A DNA stretch of 64,000 bases, from NCBI GenBank assembly GCA_963693315.1, contig OY856187.1, forward strand, positions 49,033,161 through 49,097,160, written 5' to 3'. This document shows positions 36,204 to 47,015 of this stretch, piece after piece (the first letter of the stretch is position 1; each line of letters opens with the position of its first letter). The position numbers and the translations under genes are program-made. The notes below the pieces were generated by a model that was given only the letters and a program-made list of their open reading frames with translations, ran no database searches and was not told the origin of the DNA. The stretch comes from Diogma glabrata (lineage: Eukaryota > Arthropoda > Insecta > Diptera > Cylindrotomidae).

Positions 36204-36365
36204 GCGTCTGTTCTCCATGTTAGGGGCGGCTTGGAGCGGGCGTCTGTCTTGGATCAAGCGGCTCGCTATATAAATGTGTAGAAAGCGTCTGTTCTCCATG
36301 TTAGGGGCGGCTTTCAGTGGGCGTCTGTCTTGGATCAAGCGGCTCGCTATATAAACGTGTAAAAA
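36204..36365 (+). promoter_or_regulatory. Two 81-bp tandem repeats, likely internal promoter region of the RTE-like element
   Basis: Unit 1 is 36204-36284 and unit 2 is 36285-36365, differing at only a few positions. Each begins gcgtctgttctccatgttag and ends with a ctatataaa box followed by gtgtaraaa. Repeated 5' units with transcription signals are known in several non-LTR elements and can let a copy lose one unit per cycle and stay active. The promoter role is inferred. Confidence 0.7.
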
Positions 36366-36464
36366 GGTTGTTTCTGGTGACCTTAAGATGCAGAACGAAC
36401 CCATTCACGAAAATTTGGGTTGGGCGAAGGGCTAACACCCCATTTCCGTAAAAAAATTATTGTC

Positions 36465-39449
36465 ATGAATTCTGTACACAGGCCTCGGAATATCTCGGAT
36501 TCATTATTGGAACGACCTCGGAAACTGTACCCGGACTACGATTTAAAAATGGGAACCTGGAACGTGCTTAGCCTCAGAAGACCAGGAGATCTCCTAAAAC
36601 TCACTCAACAAGTCGAGAGCTACACACTGGATAAAGTGGCATTACAAGAACTAAGATGGCCAGGCAGTGGAATCCATGAAACAGCGAAAGGATACACTCT
36701 GTATTATTGCGGTCATCAAAACGGAGGAGAATTTGGAGTTGGCTTTCTTATACACCGTCGCGTGAATCAGCATGTTATCGACTTCTGCCCAATTAATATG
36801 CGGTTATGCACACTGAGAATCCGCACGCAAAAATTCAATGTAACGATCGTCAATGTTCATGCACCTACTGAAGATAAAGCAGATGATATTAAAGACCTGT
36901 TCTTCCTAGAACTCGAGGAAGTCATCAATAACATCCCGCGGCACGATATAAAAATCGTGGTAGGTGACTTTAATGCTCAAATCGGTAGGATTGCAGAACT
37001 TAAAACACATATCGGCCCTAACAGCTTGCATCATACCAGCAACAATAATGGTTTTCGCGCAGCCGAGCTGGCTATGATGTATGATCTAGTAATTTCCAGC
37101 ACTTTCTTCCCTCACAAGAGAATTCACAAGGCAACGTGGAAATCAAATGACGGAAGAACGGAAAATCAAATCGATCACGTCATGATCTCTAAGAGACACT
37201 CTACAAGTATAACTGACGTTCGATCATACAGAGGTGCTGATATGGACACCGATCATATGCTTGTCATCTTTAAGTACAAGTGCAAGTTGTCATCCACATT
37301 TAACAGACAAGCAAAAAAGACCGTGCGCTGGAATGTCGAAGCATTTAAACATCCGGAAACGCTGAATAGATATCAGGAAATAATAACACAAAACATAGAA
37401 GAGCATGACATCTCTTCTGAGATGCCATTAAACATACAAGAAGACTGGCAATCGCTTCAATCAACCATCATATCCGCAGCACAAACTACAATCGGAAAAC
37501 GACCACCGAAATCACACAACGAATGGTTTGACGACGAGTGCCGCCAATCCGTTGAAAATAAACAAAAACTGCGAGAAAAATGGTTAACAAGGAACACCCG
37601 AAGCTCGCAAGCTGATTATCTATGCGCCAGGAAAGCCTCAGCAAAACTTCTACGTAAAAAGAAACGCGAACACATGAAGAGCTGCATCGAAAACATCAAC
37701 CAACATGCGGCCAACGGAAATTCAAAAGAGTGCTTTGCCAATGCACGAAATCTGACCAAAGATTTCCACCCAAGATCTACAGCCATCAAAAATGTAAATA
37801 ATGAACTTACAACAAGTGAACGTGATGTGCTGGCAGTGTGGCGATCCCACTTTCAAGACCTACTGAATAGGACGAACGAAGTTCATCCTATTCGAGCAAT
37901 TGCTCCATCAACTGAAGAGATTTTTGTCCCTTACCCAGCAATAGAAGAAGTGGAAGCTGCCATTAAAAAACTGAAAAATGGCAAATCACCAGGTTTCGAT
38001 GGAATTCCCGCAGAACTTCTGAAAAATGGAGGAGCAGCTCTGGTCTCACGTATATACGATCTGATTCTTGCAATCTGGGACCAAGAAGAACTACCTGATG
38101 AATGGAAAACAGCTCTCATTGTTCCGCTACATAAAAAAGGTGACCGTTTAAAGTGTGAAAATTATCGTGGCATCGCACTGTTGAACACTGCATATAAAAT
38201 ACTAGCTAATGTTGTACTTGCTCGACTCATCCCGTTCGCCGAATCTATCATCGGTGACTATCAGTGTGGTTTTCGTCCCAACCGCTCAACCACAGATCAA
38301 TGTTTTACATTAAGGATGATTCTGGAAAAATGTTGGGAGTACAACATCAGCATTCACCAGCTCTACGTTGATTTCAGGCAAGCATATGATAGTATCATCC
38401 GCGACAACCTCTGGTCCGCACTCATATGCTTTGGTATCCCAGAGAAACTTGTTTCTCTGTGTAAACTCACAACATCGGGATCAAATTGTAGAATAGTAAT
38501 CGAAGGGTCAGTTTCTGATCCTTTCGATATAACATCAGGTGTTCGACAAGGTGATGCACTCGCGCCCATACTATTTAATTTGGCGCTGGAGTACGCGATA
38601 AGAAAAAGCCGAATTGAGACACAAAACTGCATATATAACAAATCTAGTCAAGTTCTTGGCTACGCAGATGATATTGTGCTTCTTGGACGTAGAACAAGCG
38701 ATATTAAGGATAGTCTCTCTCAGCTTGAAAGAAATGCTAAACGGCTTGGATTATGCATCAACACCAGCAAAACTAAAGTGTTAACAACATCTAAGAACAT
38801 ACCTCCCGGAAATCTGGATACTGGCGACTATGAAGTGGAACGCGTGGAAAACTTCAAATACCTCGGGTCTGTAATAACATCGTCAAATGACATGCAGGCA
38901 GATATCAAAGCCCGTGTCTCTGCCGCATACAGAGTTTTCTACGCATACTCAAAACTTCTGCGATCAAAACATCTTTCGCGGTCGTGTAAACTCACACTTT
39001 ACAAAGCATTGATACGACCTGTGCTTACATTTGGAAGTGAAAGCTGGACACTGACTTCCTCCGATTGTAGAATTCTATCAACATTCGAGAGGAAAGTCAT
39101 ACGAACAATTTATGGTCCATGTAAAGTTGCTGAAAATCAGTATAGAATCCGAATGAATCATGAAATCAGACAGCTTCTTGGAGGCTGCGATGTAATCGGA
39201 TTCATTAAATCCAACCGGATTAGATGGTTTGGTCATGTAGAAAGGGCTCCATTGGAAAGAATGATAAAAAAAGCGTCCCAACAACAACCAGCTGGTGTTC
39301 GTCGAAGAGGAAGACCTAGACAACGCTGGCGTGATGACATCATCCAAGACCTTCGTGATATAGGATGTCGAAACTGGGGTCAACTGGTCATGGAACGAGA
39401 TGATTGGAAGCTGGTGGCACAGACGGCAAAATCCCTTCATGGGATGTAA
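36465..39449 (+). CDS. RTE-like endonuclease-reverse transcriptase, intact
   Basis: 994 residues from ATG 36465; the frame is open a little further upstream from a TTG at 36420. N-terminal APE endonuclease: MGTWNVLSLR (about residue 27), ALQELRWPG (catalytic Glu region), VNVHAPTED, GDFNAQIG at about 167-174 and DTDHM with Asp263-His264. A basic linker follows. The RT has NGKSPGFDGIPAELLK, PLHKKGDRLKCENYRGI, CGFRPNRSTTDQ, LYVDFRQAYDSI (Asp636), SGVRQGDALAPILFNLALE and YADD at 733-736. The C-terminus has the RWFGHVERAP and RRGRPRQRWRDDI motifs common to this group. The predicted action is to nick target DNA and prime reverse transcription from the nick. All catalytic residues are present, so this copy could be active. 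RTE is favoured over neighbouring clades, but no phylogeny was made. Confidence 0.95.
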   Translation: MNSVHRPRNISDSLLERPRKLYPDYDLKMGTWNVLSLRRPGDLLKLTQQVESYTLDKVALQELRWPGSGIHETAKGYTLYYCGHQNGGEFGVGFLIHRRVNQHVIDFCPINMRLCTLRIRTQKFNVTIVNVHAPTEDKADDIKDLFFLELEEVINNIPRHDIKIVVGDFNAQIGRIAELKTHIGPNSLHHTSNNNGFRAAELAMMYDLVISSTFFPHKRIHKATWKSNDGRTENQIDHVMISKRHSTSITDVRSYRGADMDTDHMLVIFKYKCKLSSTFNRQAKKTVRWNVEAFKHPETLNRYQEIITQNIEEHDISSEMPLNIQEDWQSLQSTIISAAQTTIGKRPPKSHNEWFDDECRQSVENKQKLREKWLTRNTRSSQADYLCARKASAKLLRKKKREHMKSCIENINQHAANGNSKECFANARNLTKDFHPRSTAIKNVNNELTTSERDVLAVWRSHFQDLLNRTNEVHPIRAIAPSTEEIFVPYPAIEEVEAAIKKLKNGKSPGFDGIPAELLKNGGAALVSRIYDLILAIWDQEELPDEWKTALIVPLHKKGDRLKCENYRGIALLNTAYKILANVVLARLIPFAESIIGDYQCGFRPNRSTTDQCFTLRMILEKCWEYNISIHQLYVDFRQAYDSIIRDNLWSALICFGIPEKLVSLCKLTTSGSNCRIVIEGSVSDPFDITSGVRQGDALAPILFNLALEYAIRKSRIETQNCIYNKSSQVLGYADDIVLLGRRTSDIKDSLSQLERNAKRLGLCINTSKTKVLTTSKNIPPGNLDTGDYEVERVENFKYLGSVITSSNDMQADIKARVSAAYRVFYAYSKLLRSKHLSRSCKLTLYKALIRPVLTFGSESWTLTSSDCRILSTFERKVIRTIYGPCKVAENQYRIRMNHEIRQLLGGCDVIGFIKSNRIRWFGHVERAPLERMIKKASQQQPAGVRRRGRPRQRWRDDIIQDLRDIGCRNWGQLVMERDDWKLVAQTAKSLHGM

Positions 39450-39454
39450 ACGCC

Positions 39455-39468
39455 AGAGAGAGAGAGAG
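39455..39468 (+). repeat. (AG)7 tail of the RTE-like element
   Basis: A dinucleotide run between the stop codon region and the right target duplication; it serves in place of a poly-A tail. Confidence 0.85.
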
Positions 39469-39483
39469 ATTAAAGCTTCTTAA
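39469..39483. repeat. 15-bp target site duplication of the RTE-like element, right
   Basis: An exact copy of 36021-36035. The interrupted Gypsy frame resumes through it. Confidence 0.9.
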
Positions 39484-39835
39484 GAAAGCATTCGTCTCTT
39501 CAATCATTTATGAAATAAATGATCCTGGGCCACATATTTATCTTAACATTTTTCACAAAAAAGTTTATGGACTTCCAGATAGTGGGGCCTTTATCAGCAT
39601 TCTGTGGAAAAAATTCTCTAGAATTGTTAAGAAATCTCCTACCGTTAAAGGTTTTCTGCCATCCGCTGGTACTCGTAATCATATTTTGGGCTATGTGGAC
39701 GTTCCTATTTCTTTCAATGACTTATTGAAATATTTTCGCTTCCATATTGTTCCAAGTCTGCATGAGGAGCTATACCTGGGCATCGATTTCCATCGACTCC
39801 TTTATTTGTTATGAATTGACGCCAGGTGAGTCTGA
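39484..39835 (+). pseudogene. pol: Protease domain of decayed Gypsy element
   Basis: Retropepsin-like segment with the active-site motif LPDSGAFISIL at about 39570-39605 and a C-terminal GIDFHRL motif (about 39780), in place of the usual G-x-DF. The frame ends at TGA near 39814 and overlaps the RT frame that begins upstream in another phase. It lies directly after the RTE insertion. Confidence 0.75.
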
Positions 39836-40900
39836 TGACACATTTACAAACGATCTTAACCTTGACCAGCTGCAGGAGCTGAAGAATATCAAGGATTCTT
39901 TTCCTTTTTTTGAAGCAAAAGGTCTTGGTAAGACTGCTTTAGTTCAACATGTCATCGATGTTGTTGGGGATAGTGCACCTGTAAAACATTACCCCACGTC
40001 TTCAGCAGTTCAACAAAAGATCTATGTCGAACTTAAACGAATGTTACAATTAGAGGTGATCCAAGAGAGTTCCCGATCCTGGTACTCACCAGTGATTCTG
40101 AATCAGAAATCTCCATGGAAGAATCGGCTGTGTTTACACTCGCGACGTGTAAATTCACTAACCAAAAAGGATGCTTACCCACTTCCTTTAATTGATGGCG
40201 AGCTGGGTCATCTAAATAAATACATAAACAGCGTTGATTTCAAAGATACGTTCTTGCAAATTCCTTTGTTAGAAGCTTTTCGAGATAAAACAGCCTTCAC
40301 AGTGCCTGGTCGGCCATTGTTCCAGTTTAAGGTTATGCCTTTTAGTCTGTGCAATGCTCCTCAGACAATGTGTCAGCTGATGCATAAAGTGGTACCACAT
40401 AAGTATCATGAAAGTGTCTTCGTCTATTTAGACGATCTACTTGTATTCTCCTCAACATTCGAGGAACACCTGGAACTACTATCTGCAGTCTACCGTCAGA
40501 GTCTAGAACTCCTAACACCTGCAGGTTTGATAATCTACAAAAAAGCAAGTTCGTGCTTAGAGAGGTAAAATATTTGTTTTTTTTGGTTTGGGAAGGTTGA
40601 TTTAGATAAAGCGCGAGCTGTTGAGGTATATCCTGCTCCATCAACTGTCAAGCAAGCTCGTCGTTTATTAGGTATAGCAAGATGGTATCAACGATTTATA
40701 CCAAATTATGTAAGCATTGTCTAACCCACTACTGATCTCTTGAAGAAGGGACCTAAAAGGCTGGTTTAGACTGATGAAGCTCAAGCCGCTTTTGATAACC
40801 TAAAACATCTTTTGATTACAGCCCCACTTTTAACTAATCCCAATTATGAGAAAAAAATTTATATCAGATGCGACGCAAGCATAATACTCCCGAAGCGTAT
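39836..40900 (+). pseudogene. pol: Reverse transcriptase of decayed Gypsy element
   Basis: An open piece to 40568 contains SSAVQQKIYVELKRML, WYSPVIL, RRVNSLTKKDAYPLPLIDG, VDFKDTFLQIPL (first Asp), VMPFSLCNAPQTMCQLM and VFVYLDDLLVFS (YLDD at about 40424). A stop at 40566-40568 and a shift follow. The thumb continues in another frame (ARRLLGIARWYQRFIPNYV, 40655-40715), with further stops. The NAPQTM signature resembles that of the old Gypsy relic at 19-20 kb, so the two dead elements may be related. Confidence 0.82.
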
Positions 40901-41405
40901 TGTATCAGCTAGATGATGAGGGTCATGAGTATTCAATAGCCTTCATGTCGAAGAATCCGAATGAAGCCCAACGAAATTATTCAGTGTCTGAGCTGGTGTA
41001 TCTTACAGCGATCCTCAGCGTTAAGAAATTCAGGGCCTACGTGGAGGGTCACAAATTTAGTATTGTAATCGACAATTCAAGTCTGAAGTGGCTTATGTCA
41101 CAGATGGATTTGAGTGGGCGGTTGGATAGATGGACAACACATGAATTTTTTATTATATATAGTAAGGGGACCCAAAACGTAGTACCTGATGCTCTGTCTC
41201 GTCTATACGACGACACGACTGAGGAATTTGCTGAAACGCTAGCTCATTTTGATGACATAGCAAAACTCGACGATGAAGGTTATCGGCACCGTGAATACAT
41301 AGATATGATGGCCAAAGTACAATTGTGTCCTCAAGATTTTCCCTTGGTGAAACGGTTGGATGGAAAGCTATACTTGCGCAAAGACCCAAAAACTGATGCA
41401 GTGCC
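40901..41405 (+). pseudogene. pol: RNase H domain of decayed Gypsy element
   Basis: Motifs: YSIAFMSKNPNEAQRNYSVSE, then the AILSVKKFRAYVEGHKF block, DNSSLKWLMSQMDLSGRLDR and the VVPDALSRL end of the domain. The first catalytic Asp block (IRCDAS, 40862-40880) precedes it in a broken frame. The expected TDH is replaced by DNS in IDNSSLKWL. It runs on into the integrase zinc-binding region. Confidence 0.8.
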
Positions 41406-42130
41406 TAACAATTGAGTGTGGAAACTCTGGATACCAAAACTTTTAACAACAGAATCGATCAAGAAACATCACGACAATTGTATAGCTGCTCATGGTTGGG
41501 CGAAGAAGACTTTGGTGGGTATGTGGTTCTTTGCCGCCTCTACTACTGGCCTGGCATGGCATCACAAGTTCATGACTATGTCGTGTCTTGTTATGGCTAC
41601 AAACAATCAAAGGGAACAAACCAGACATTGCGTCCGCCAATGCAATCCCGGTTTGTAATAGATCTACCATGGCAACGTATTTATATTGATTTTTGGGTCC
41701 GTATGTTATAGAATACGGTTCTCTTGATTGTCCTTGATCATTTGTCTAAATTTGTATTGCTCAAACTTCTTAGAAATGCTACTTCACCTTCAGTGAATGT
41801 ATTCTTGAGGAATGAAGTTTTTCTAACATATGGTGTTCCAGGGTGTCTTCACAGTGACAATCGTAAACAATGGCTTAGCAAATCTTTTCAAAACATACTA
41901 TCCAAATTTAATATACAGTATTTAAAGCTGGAGTTTACAGTTCTCAAAGCAACGCATCGAAACGGGTGAATAGGTTAAAACTATCAGCATAAAAGGATTA
42001 CACATGGCCCATGGGATTCTCATCTGGAAGAAATAGCTTGCGCACATCGTTCAGCAGTACATAGCACAACTCACCACTCTTCATACTACGTGTTAGTTGG
42101 TCAACACCCTATATCAGATGGTAAGATTTA
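41406..42130 (+). pseudogene. pol: Integrase of decayed Gypsy element
   Basis: Fragments in shifting frames: HHDNCIAAHGWAKK and YYWPGMASQVHDYVVSCYGY (remains of the HHCC module, with the second Cys lost), RIYIDFWV (first Asp), a VLDHLSKFVLLKLL block, YGVPGCLHSDNRKQW (second Asp) and, near 41995-42120, DSHLEEIACAHRSAVHSTTHHSSYY. The Glu-bearing block is weak. Stops at 41710 and near 41970 disable it. Similarity ends at about 42130, with no chromodomain or envelope after it. Confidence 0.78.
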
Positions 42131-44163
42131 TTCGACATTACGACATTTTGTAACAGTCTTCTCCTTAGTTTAGGTCCGTATTAGTTTATTTAAATTAAAT
42201 TTTTTTTTGTTTTCTATAATTCACTATTTTTTGTATTCAATTTTTCTCTATTATTTGTTTTATTTTTATTATTATTTTTTTGTGCCGCTGAAGACCTTTT
42301 TTTCAGTCCGCGTTCATCTGAATGTGGTTTGTTTTAGTTCAACCCCTCCCCCCATTCATTTCCAATATCTTTACAAAATTTTTTACTATTTTTCTGAATA
42401 GTCCTTATCGTCAAGAATAGCAAATGATGACTTCCTATGTACCTAAAATTCAATTTTGGCACCTGGTGGCACTGTTTAGTGAGAGTGCTAGGAAGTTTTT
42501 TTATTTTTGAGGGGCGACTGAAGTGTGTAGAAGGAGATTATAACTCAAATCTGGCATCAGTTCCACATGAAATTGCTGGACATGACTCCCAAGTATGAAC
42601 TTCGGTGATGGTCATGGTAGTTAATACTTACATCCTTTATTACAATAGAACTTACCTTATTTATGTGTCTCCTCCGCTTGACTCTATCATTTGACTCATT
42701 TGTACATACTTACCAACTTTGTGCTGCGACTTTATGTGTTGTCGGTTTTAGGTGTTGTCGTGCTAAGACCCGCTGTGTCTTAACTGGGGGATTTCTTCGA
42801 GACATGATAGCAAAACGATAATTTGTATACAGTTGGACAACAAATCTTTCGCTTCAACGGTCAAGGATATGAGTGCAGGTGATATTTGTTAACGTCAATA
42901 ATTTTTTTTCTATTCAACATCTTATTTTTGCATCTTTGTTTGTTATCATAATAAAATTTGCAGTAAATATGGCTATCACCTTGTGAGCATTCATCTGGTA
43001 ACTACGAGCATTCTACGAGTCTTTCTCATTGTATTTACAAGGTTGGTCTGCTTAATTAACTATCAAATAGGTTCAACGCTATCTTCATCTGATTAAGGTC
43101 TGTTATGCCCAGCAAATTCTGTTAGGTGTACATTTTCTTGCATCTAAAATACCAAACAATTAACACATTAATCGTACCAACTTTCAATAACATCGAATTA
43201 CCTAATAATCTTTTGATAACTAATAATTAGAATACGCTGTGTTTCACTGTAAATAAAAGAAAGAAGATGAAAAATAAATAAAATCATTATTTTTTATTAT
43301 TATAATTCTTAATTTTTATCTCTGAATATTTGGTTGATATTATATTGTATACATTGATGATTTATTTTCTTTTCAGAACTTGCAATATGTATAAGTGGTT
43401 CATTTAATTTGAACTGGAAGGTATTCGCAATATTGAATTGGTAATTGATTGAACTTTGGAGTACCTTGTGTTATGAGCTGGATTAATTTTTTTGCTGAAA
43501 TTAAATAAATATATACACAAAGAAAGAGCTGACAAGAATTTTTTTTTGGTTTCCTAGTCGTGGTGTCGATTGGGTTACGATTCTCAGTTAAGTTTGAACT
43601 TTAAAAGTTATTATTTATCTTACAAAATTTAAATATATATTTAAAAAAAAATAATTAGCTGTGGATACTGATAAATTGTGTTTCATGATTATGTTTCAAG
43701 ATTGTGTCAAGAAGAAAAACATTTAGTGGCAAAATTTTATTTTTGTTAATGCAGTGATTTCATTGTTTTGAGCATCATAAGTTATATGGGAAAATAAAAA
43801 GTAATTGGATTAGAAGTAATGTAAAATAAAGGAAATAAAATGGTTCAGATTATATGCACGTGAAATAAAAGATGTTAAGTTATGTACACAAATATTTCAA
43901 GGAAACTCGGCTTGAGTAAAAGGCATGGAAATATACTTAGAAAAATTACACAGTTTACTTATCAAAATCAAATCAAAGGAATCCAAGAGTGAGGTTAATA
44001 ATTACTGAAGTTGACGTAAATGGATGGAGAATCGGACGAGCTATAGATTCTGGATATTATATATTAAGTTAAGTTTTTTTTACCTTGTTTAAATATATGT
44101 AATATGAAAAACAATTTCGGAGTGACGTGAATTATCCATTTTAATATATGTTTTTTTGTAGTT
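42131..44163. other. AT-rich intergenic DNA
   Basis: About 2 kb with T-rich runs. A tttttgaggggcgactgaag motif near 42510 resembles a polypurine tract and has a weak counterpart (ttttttgaggggtcaatagg) near 34575. No duplicated LTR could be built around them. No gene seen. Confidence 0.4.
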
Positions 44164-44227
44164 ACAGGTAATATTTTGTAACTGATTACAAAGCATTACA
44201 AGTTACCAGTTACAAAATATTATCTGT
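44164..44227 (+). repeat. 64-bp hairpin with 21-bp arms
   Basis: Left arm 44164-44184 (acaggtaatattttgtaact g) pairs with 44207-44227 across a 22-base loop, with a single G-U pair. The geometry is compatible with a small-RNA precursor or with the two ends of a tiny MITE; nothing here decides between them. Confidence 0.75.
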
Positions 44228-46240
44228 CGATGATCAGCATCAGATTGAAACACGTAGTAAAACAAAAATTAAAAATCAAATCAATTTTCTTTTATTTTTT
44301 TTATTTTTAAAGCGCATTATTTTTGGTGTTAGTGTAACTACAAATATTTGTATTAATTTTTTTGTTATTTTATTATTTCCATTTTCTCTAAATACTTTTT
44401 ATTGAATCATGTAAAATTTTCATTAATTATTAAACAGTCCTTTCATTACGAATTTTCCTGGGCCGGAAGCCACATGTGATTTTAGTTCTTCAAATTTGTA
44501 ATCCCGGTTATAAACGAAATGCCGTTTATAACAAAATTATGACTGAATCATATAATATAAATTTTTAAAATGTTTCTTATTAAACAATGACAGGACGAAA
44601 ACTAACCAAAGTAAAGAGAAACAATCAAAGATATGTAAAACAGATAGTGAAAAATTAGATTTTATTCCTTTTTTCTTTTGAGCGAAATAAAATAAAACTA
44701 AACCCACAAACATTTATTTTTAAAATAAAATTAAAATATCAAAGGAAAAATGGGAAAATAAAATTTAGCTTTTTGAGAATGGCTTTTTATTTTTATGCAT
44801 TTTATTTTGGAAAACTAAAACCTTTTTATGGCTCTTAATCAATGTTAGCGATAAATGTAATTTTTTTCACTGCACAAAATCCGCGGCTTTGTCTTTGTTA
44901 TGAGGATTTTAGGCAACTGACAGCTTGTTTTGGGAACCGAAGGAAAAAGTAAAGATAAAATAAATTTTGGTCAAACATTTTCCATTGCCTTACGCCATTT
45001 GCGAATAAATAGCTTGCTAGCGTATCAAGCTTTACCATACATTTTGCATATAAATAAAGCATAATAAATTTTCGACCTATTTATGGGATCAAAATATATT
45101 AAATATTCAAAACCTTTTCTTACATAATATATCAGAATTGTTTTGATTTATTTACAACCCTTAAACAATTTTGTTTCTACTATCACCAGAAGCTAACGAA
45201 CCATAAAAAAAAATTTAATATACATAAAAAAGGTAGAAAAGATTTCAGGTTTCTATATATGTGCGGCTTAGAGTTTCTTTTTGAAGTATATGTAAAAAAG
45301 TATAATATATAAGATTTATTTCGTTTTCGATAATAAATCGACAAAAAACTAAATAAATAAATTTTTGTCGCAATTTTTTTCCGTTGTGTATGAGGGTCGT
45401 TGAATAAAAATGTCAATAAAAAATTGAAAAAATAGCGGATTGAATTTTTTTTTCTCTACTAGAGTATGAAACAAGCTATCCAATATAAGAATTAAACAAC
45501 CTTGACCTTGTCGTCTTCTTTCTAAAGACTTGTTCTAGCTATTCTTCTTGAACGTCCTTATTATTCAATCATTAAGTTGCTTGATTAACTTTTGACTTTC
45601 TTTGCAAACAAAAATTATTATTCACATTTACAAAGTTCTTGTTGTTATAACATTATTCCAAGTGATATGCTTTGCAAAAACCGAGATTATTTCTACTGAC
45701 TCTGGATATCATCTTAACATCAGTAATAATGATTTCAATTTATTCACATCATTTCATTTTTATTTTTCAATTTTAAATTGAGCCACAATTTTGAAAGCAA
45801 TTTTAAAAGATTCCAAAAATTTGTATACCAACAAAACCCTTGGAATAAAGCAAAAACTGACTTAAATGATAGAATATCTCAATTGATTTTCATATGGTTT
45901 TCCTTAATAACATTATGCGGGTATATGGTATCACTATTATTTTTATATCTTTTACTGTTATTGTTATTATTTTGAAATGGCATAATAAAATATAAAATAT
46001 CGAAAAGGGAATCGTTTATATCTTAAAACATGTAATATTTAAAAGTTAAAAATGTTGAAAAGCTTCCAATGTTTGCAAAGATAAAAAGACAACAGAATAA
46101 TTTATTATCAACCGTTAGCTTTAGAAGTCAAATAAATGACAATGAAGGGTATCATAAAACACGTTTGAGGACAGGCTTAGCATATTTTTTCAATTGAACT
46201 ATAAATTCTGGGTTTAACCCAACAATTTGATATTAACTGC
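44228..46240. other. AT-rich intergenic DNA
   Basis: Only short frames, rich in Phe, Ile, Lys and Tyr, as expected by chance in AT-rich DNA. No structural repeat stood out. Confidence 0.4.
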
Positions 46241-46450
46241 TGAATTTGAAAACAGGTGAACCTGTTACAAAAAATTCAAAAACAATAAATTTTAACCGAT
46301 TAAATTGGGAGGTAAAGTTGATTTGTAGAAAACTATTGGAACTATTTAAAAATATTTTATACCAAGTTGGAATAAATTTGAATGCTAAGATTAAAAGTTA
46401 TCAAAGTTTAATAAACAGTTGTTTGGCAGACTCCCTAAACTTCCTCGCCC

Positions 46451-46822
46451 TCACACTTGTTCAAATTTTGAAACGGATCCAAATATGCTATTTTCAAGTG
46501 AACTCAGATCATATACCAAAGTTTCATCAAACTCGCATGCCTTTACTTCACCCATACGGTTCCAGAACAATATAAATTTGACTTTTATTATAGAAACGTT
46601 TGAGCTACATGAAACACCGAGGATACTAATGTATATTCTACATCCGATGAATTGCATCAAATATTTCAAATGCATATATCCATCTTGGATTGCACTATAA
46701 TGAGGAGAAAACGTCGATTCCGAAAACAAATGTTGCATGTCCCCGAAATAAGCTGTGGTAAATCCGACTCGCGTTACACTAAAAATGGACGGCACTAAAT
46801 TTCTCATATGTGTCATCAACAC
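46451..46822 (-). CDS. Unrecognised 123-codon open frame
   Basis: The longest frame outside recognisable repeats and mobile elements, and of less skewed composition than its surroundings (LVPSIFSVTRVGFTTAYFGD; WNRMGEVKACEFDE). The opposite strand is also open over part of it (46246-46575). No domain, signal peptide or membrane segment was recognised, and no splice sites were confirmed. It could be an exon, a piece of an unfamiliar transposon, or chance; a frame this long is unlikely but not impossible by chance in 64 kb. Confidence 0.2.
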   Translation of the reverse strand: MLMTHMRNLVPSIFSVTRVGFTTAYFGDMQHLFSESTFSPHYSAIQDGYMHLKYLMQFIGCRIYISILGVSCSSNVSIIKVKFILFWNRMGEVKACEFDETLVYDLSSLENSIFGSVSKFEQV

Positions 46823-46977
46823 CTGAATGGTACATACAAATTTACATGTTAAAATATAGTAAATATTAAAAACTAGAAAACGTTTGCATTTTCATTACAT
46901 AAATCTTCGGCCAATTTCTTCGATATGAATAAAACCCCAGCTCAAATCATGTTTCAACAAAGAATGGTGCAAAAATA

Positions 46978-47015
46978 AAGAAATGTCTTGAGCTTGACTG
47001 CTCAAGACATTTCTT
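46978..47015. repeat. Perfect 16-bp inverted repeat (hairpin)
   Basis: aagaaatgtcttgagc (46978-46993) is followed by a 6-base loop and then its exact complement (47000-47015). A 16-bp perfect stem; too short for a typical miRNA precursor. Function unknown. Confidence 0.85.

Larger units (their letters stand above)
36045..39468 (+). mobile_element. RTE-like non-LTR retrotransposon with intact ORF, about 3.4 kb
   Basis: Bounded by 15-bp target duplications. It has a 5' region with two 81-bp tandem repeats, one ORF encoding endonuclease plus RT, a 3' UTR of only a few bases and a dinucleotide tail (AG)7 at 39455-39468 instead of poly-A. Very short 3' UTRs and microsatellite tails are typical of the RTE clade. 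The start is probably full length or nearly so, because the promoter-like repeats are present. The base composition is less AT-rich than the surroundings, as expected for a recently arrived element. Confidence 0.9.
34460..42130 (+). mobile_element. Decayed Gypsy-type retrotransposon split by an RTE-like element
   Basis: Plus-strand gag (34607-36035), protease, RT, RNase H and integrase pieces (39484-42120) are in canonical Gypsy order and read across the RTE insertion. All domains carry frameshifts or stops. A tggaccgtgac motif at 34608 might be a primer binding site. No LTR pair could be identified by eye, so the element borders are approximate. Confidence 0.8.

Noticed and set aside
36081..36404. 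107-codon minus-strand frame upstream of the RTE ORF
   Set aside because: It is produced by the two 81-bp repeats, whose length is a multiple of three, and has no coding features.
34460..42130. A pair of LTRs around the decayed Gypsy element, based on ttgaggggtca and ttgaggggcgac
   Set aside because: Only about 10 bases agree and no extended duplicated sequence follows, so LTRs cannot be supported.
45183..45416. 77-codon minus-strand frame
   Set aside because: Phe/Lys/Tyr/Ser-rich composition typical of chance frames in AT-rich DNA, with no motif.
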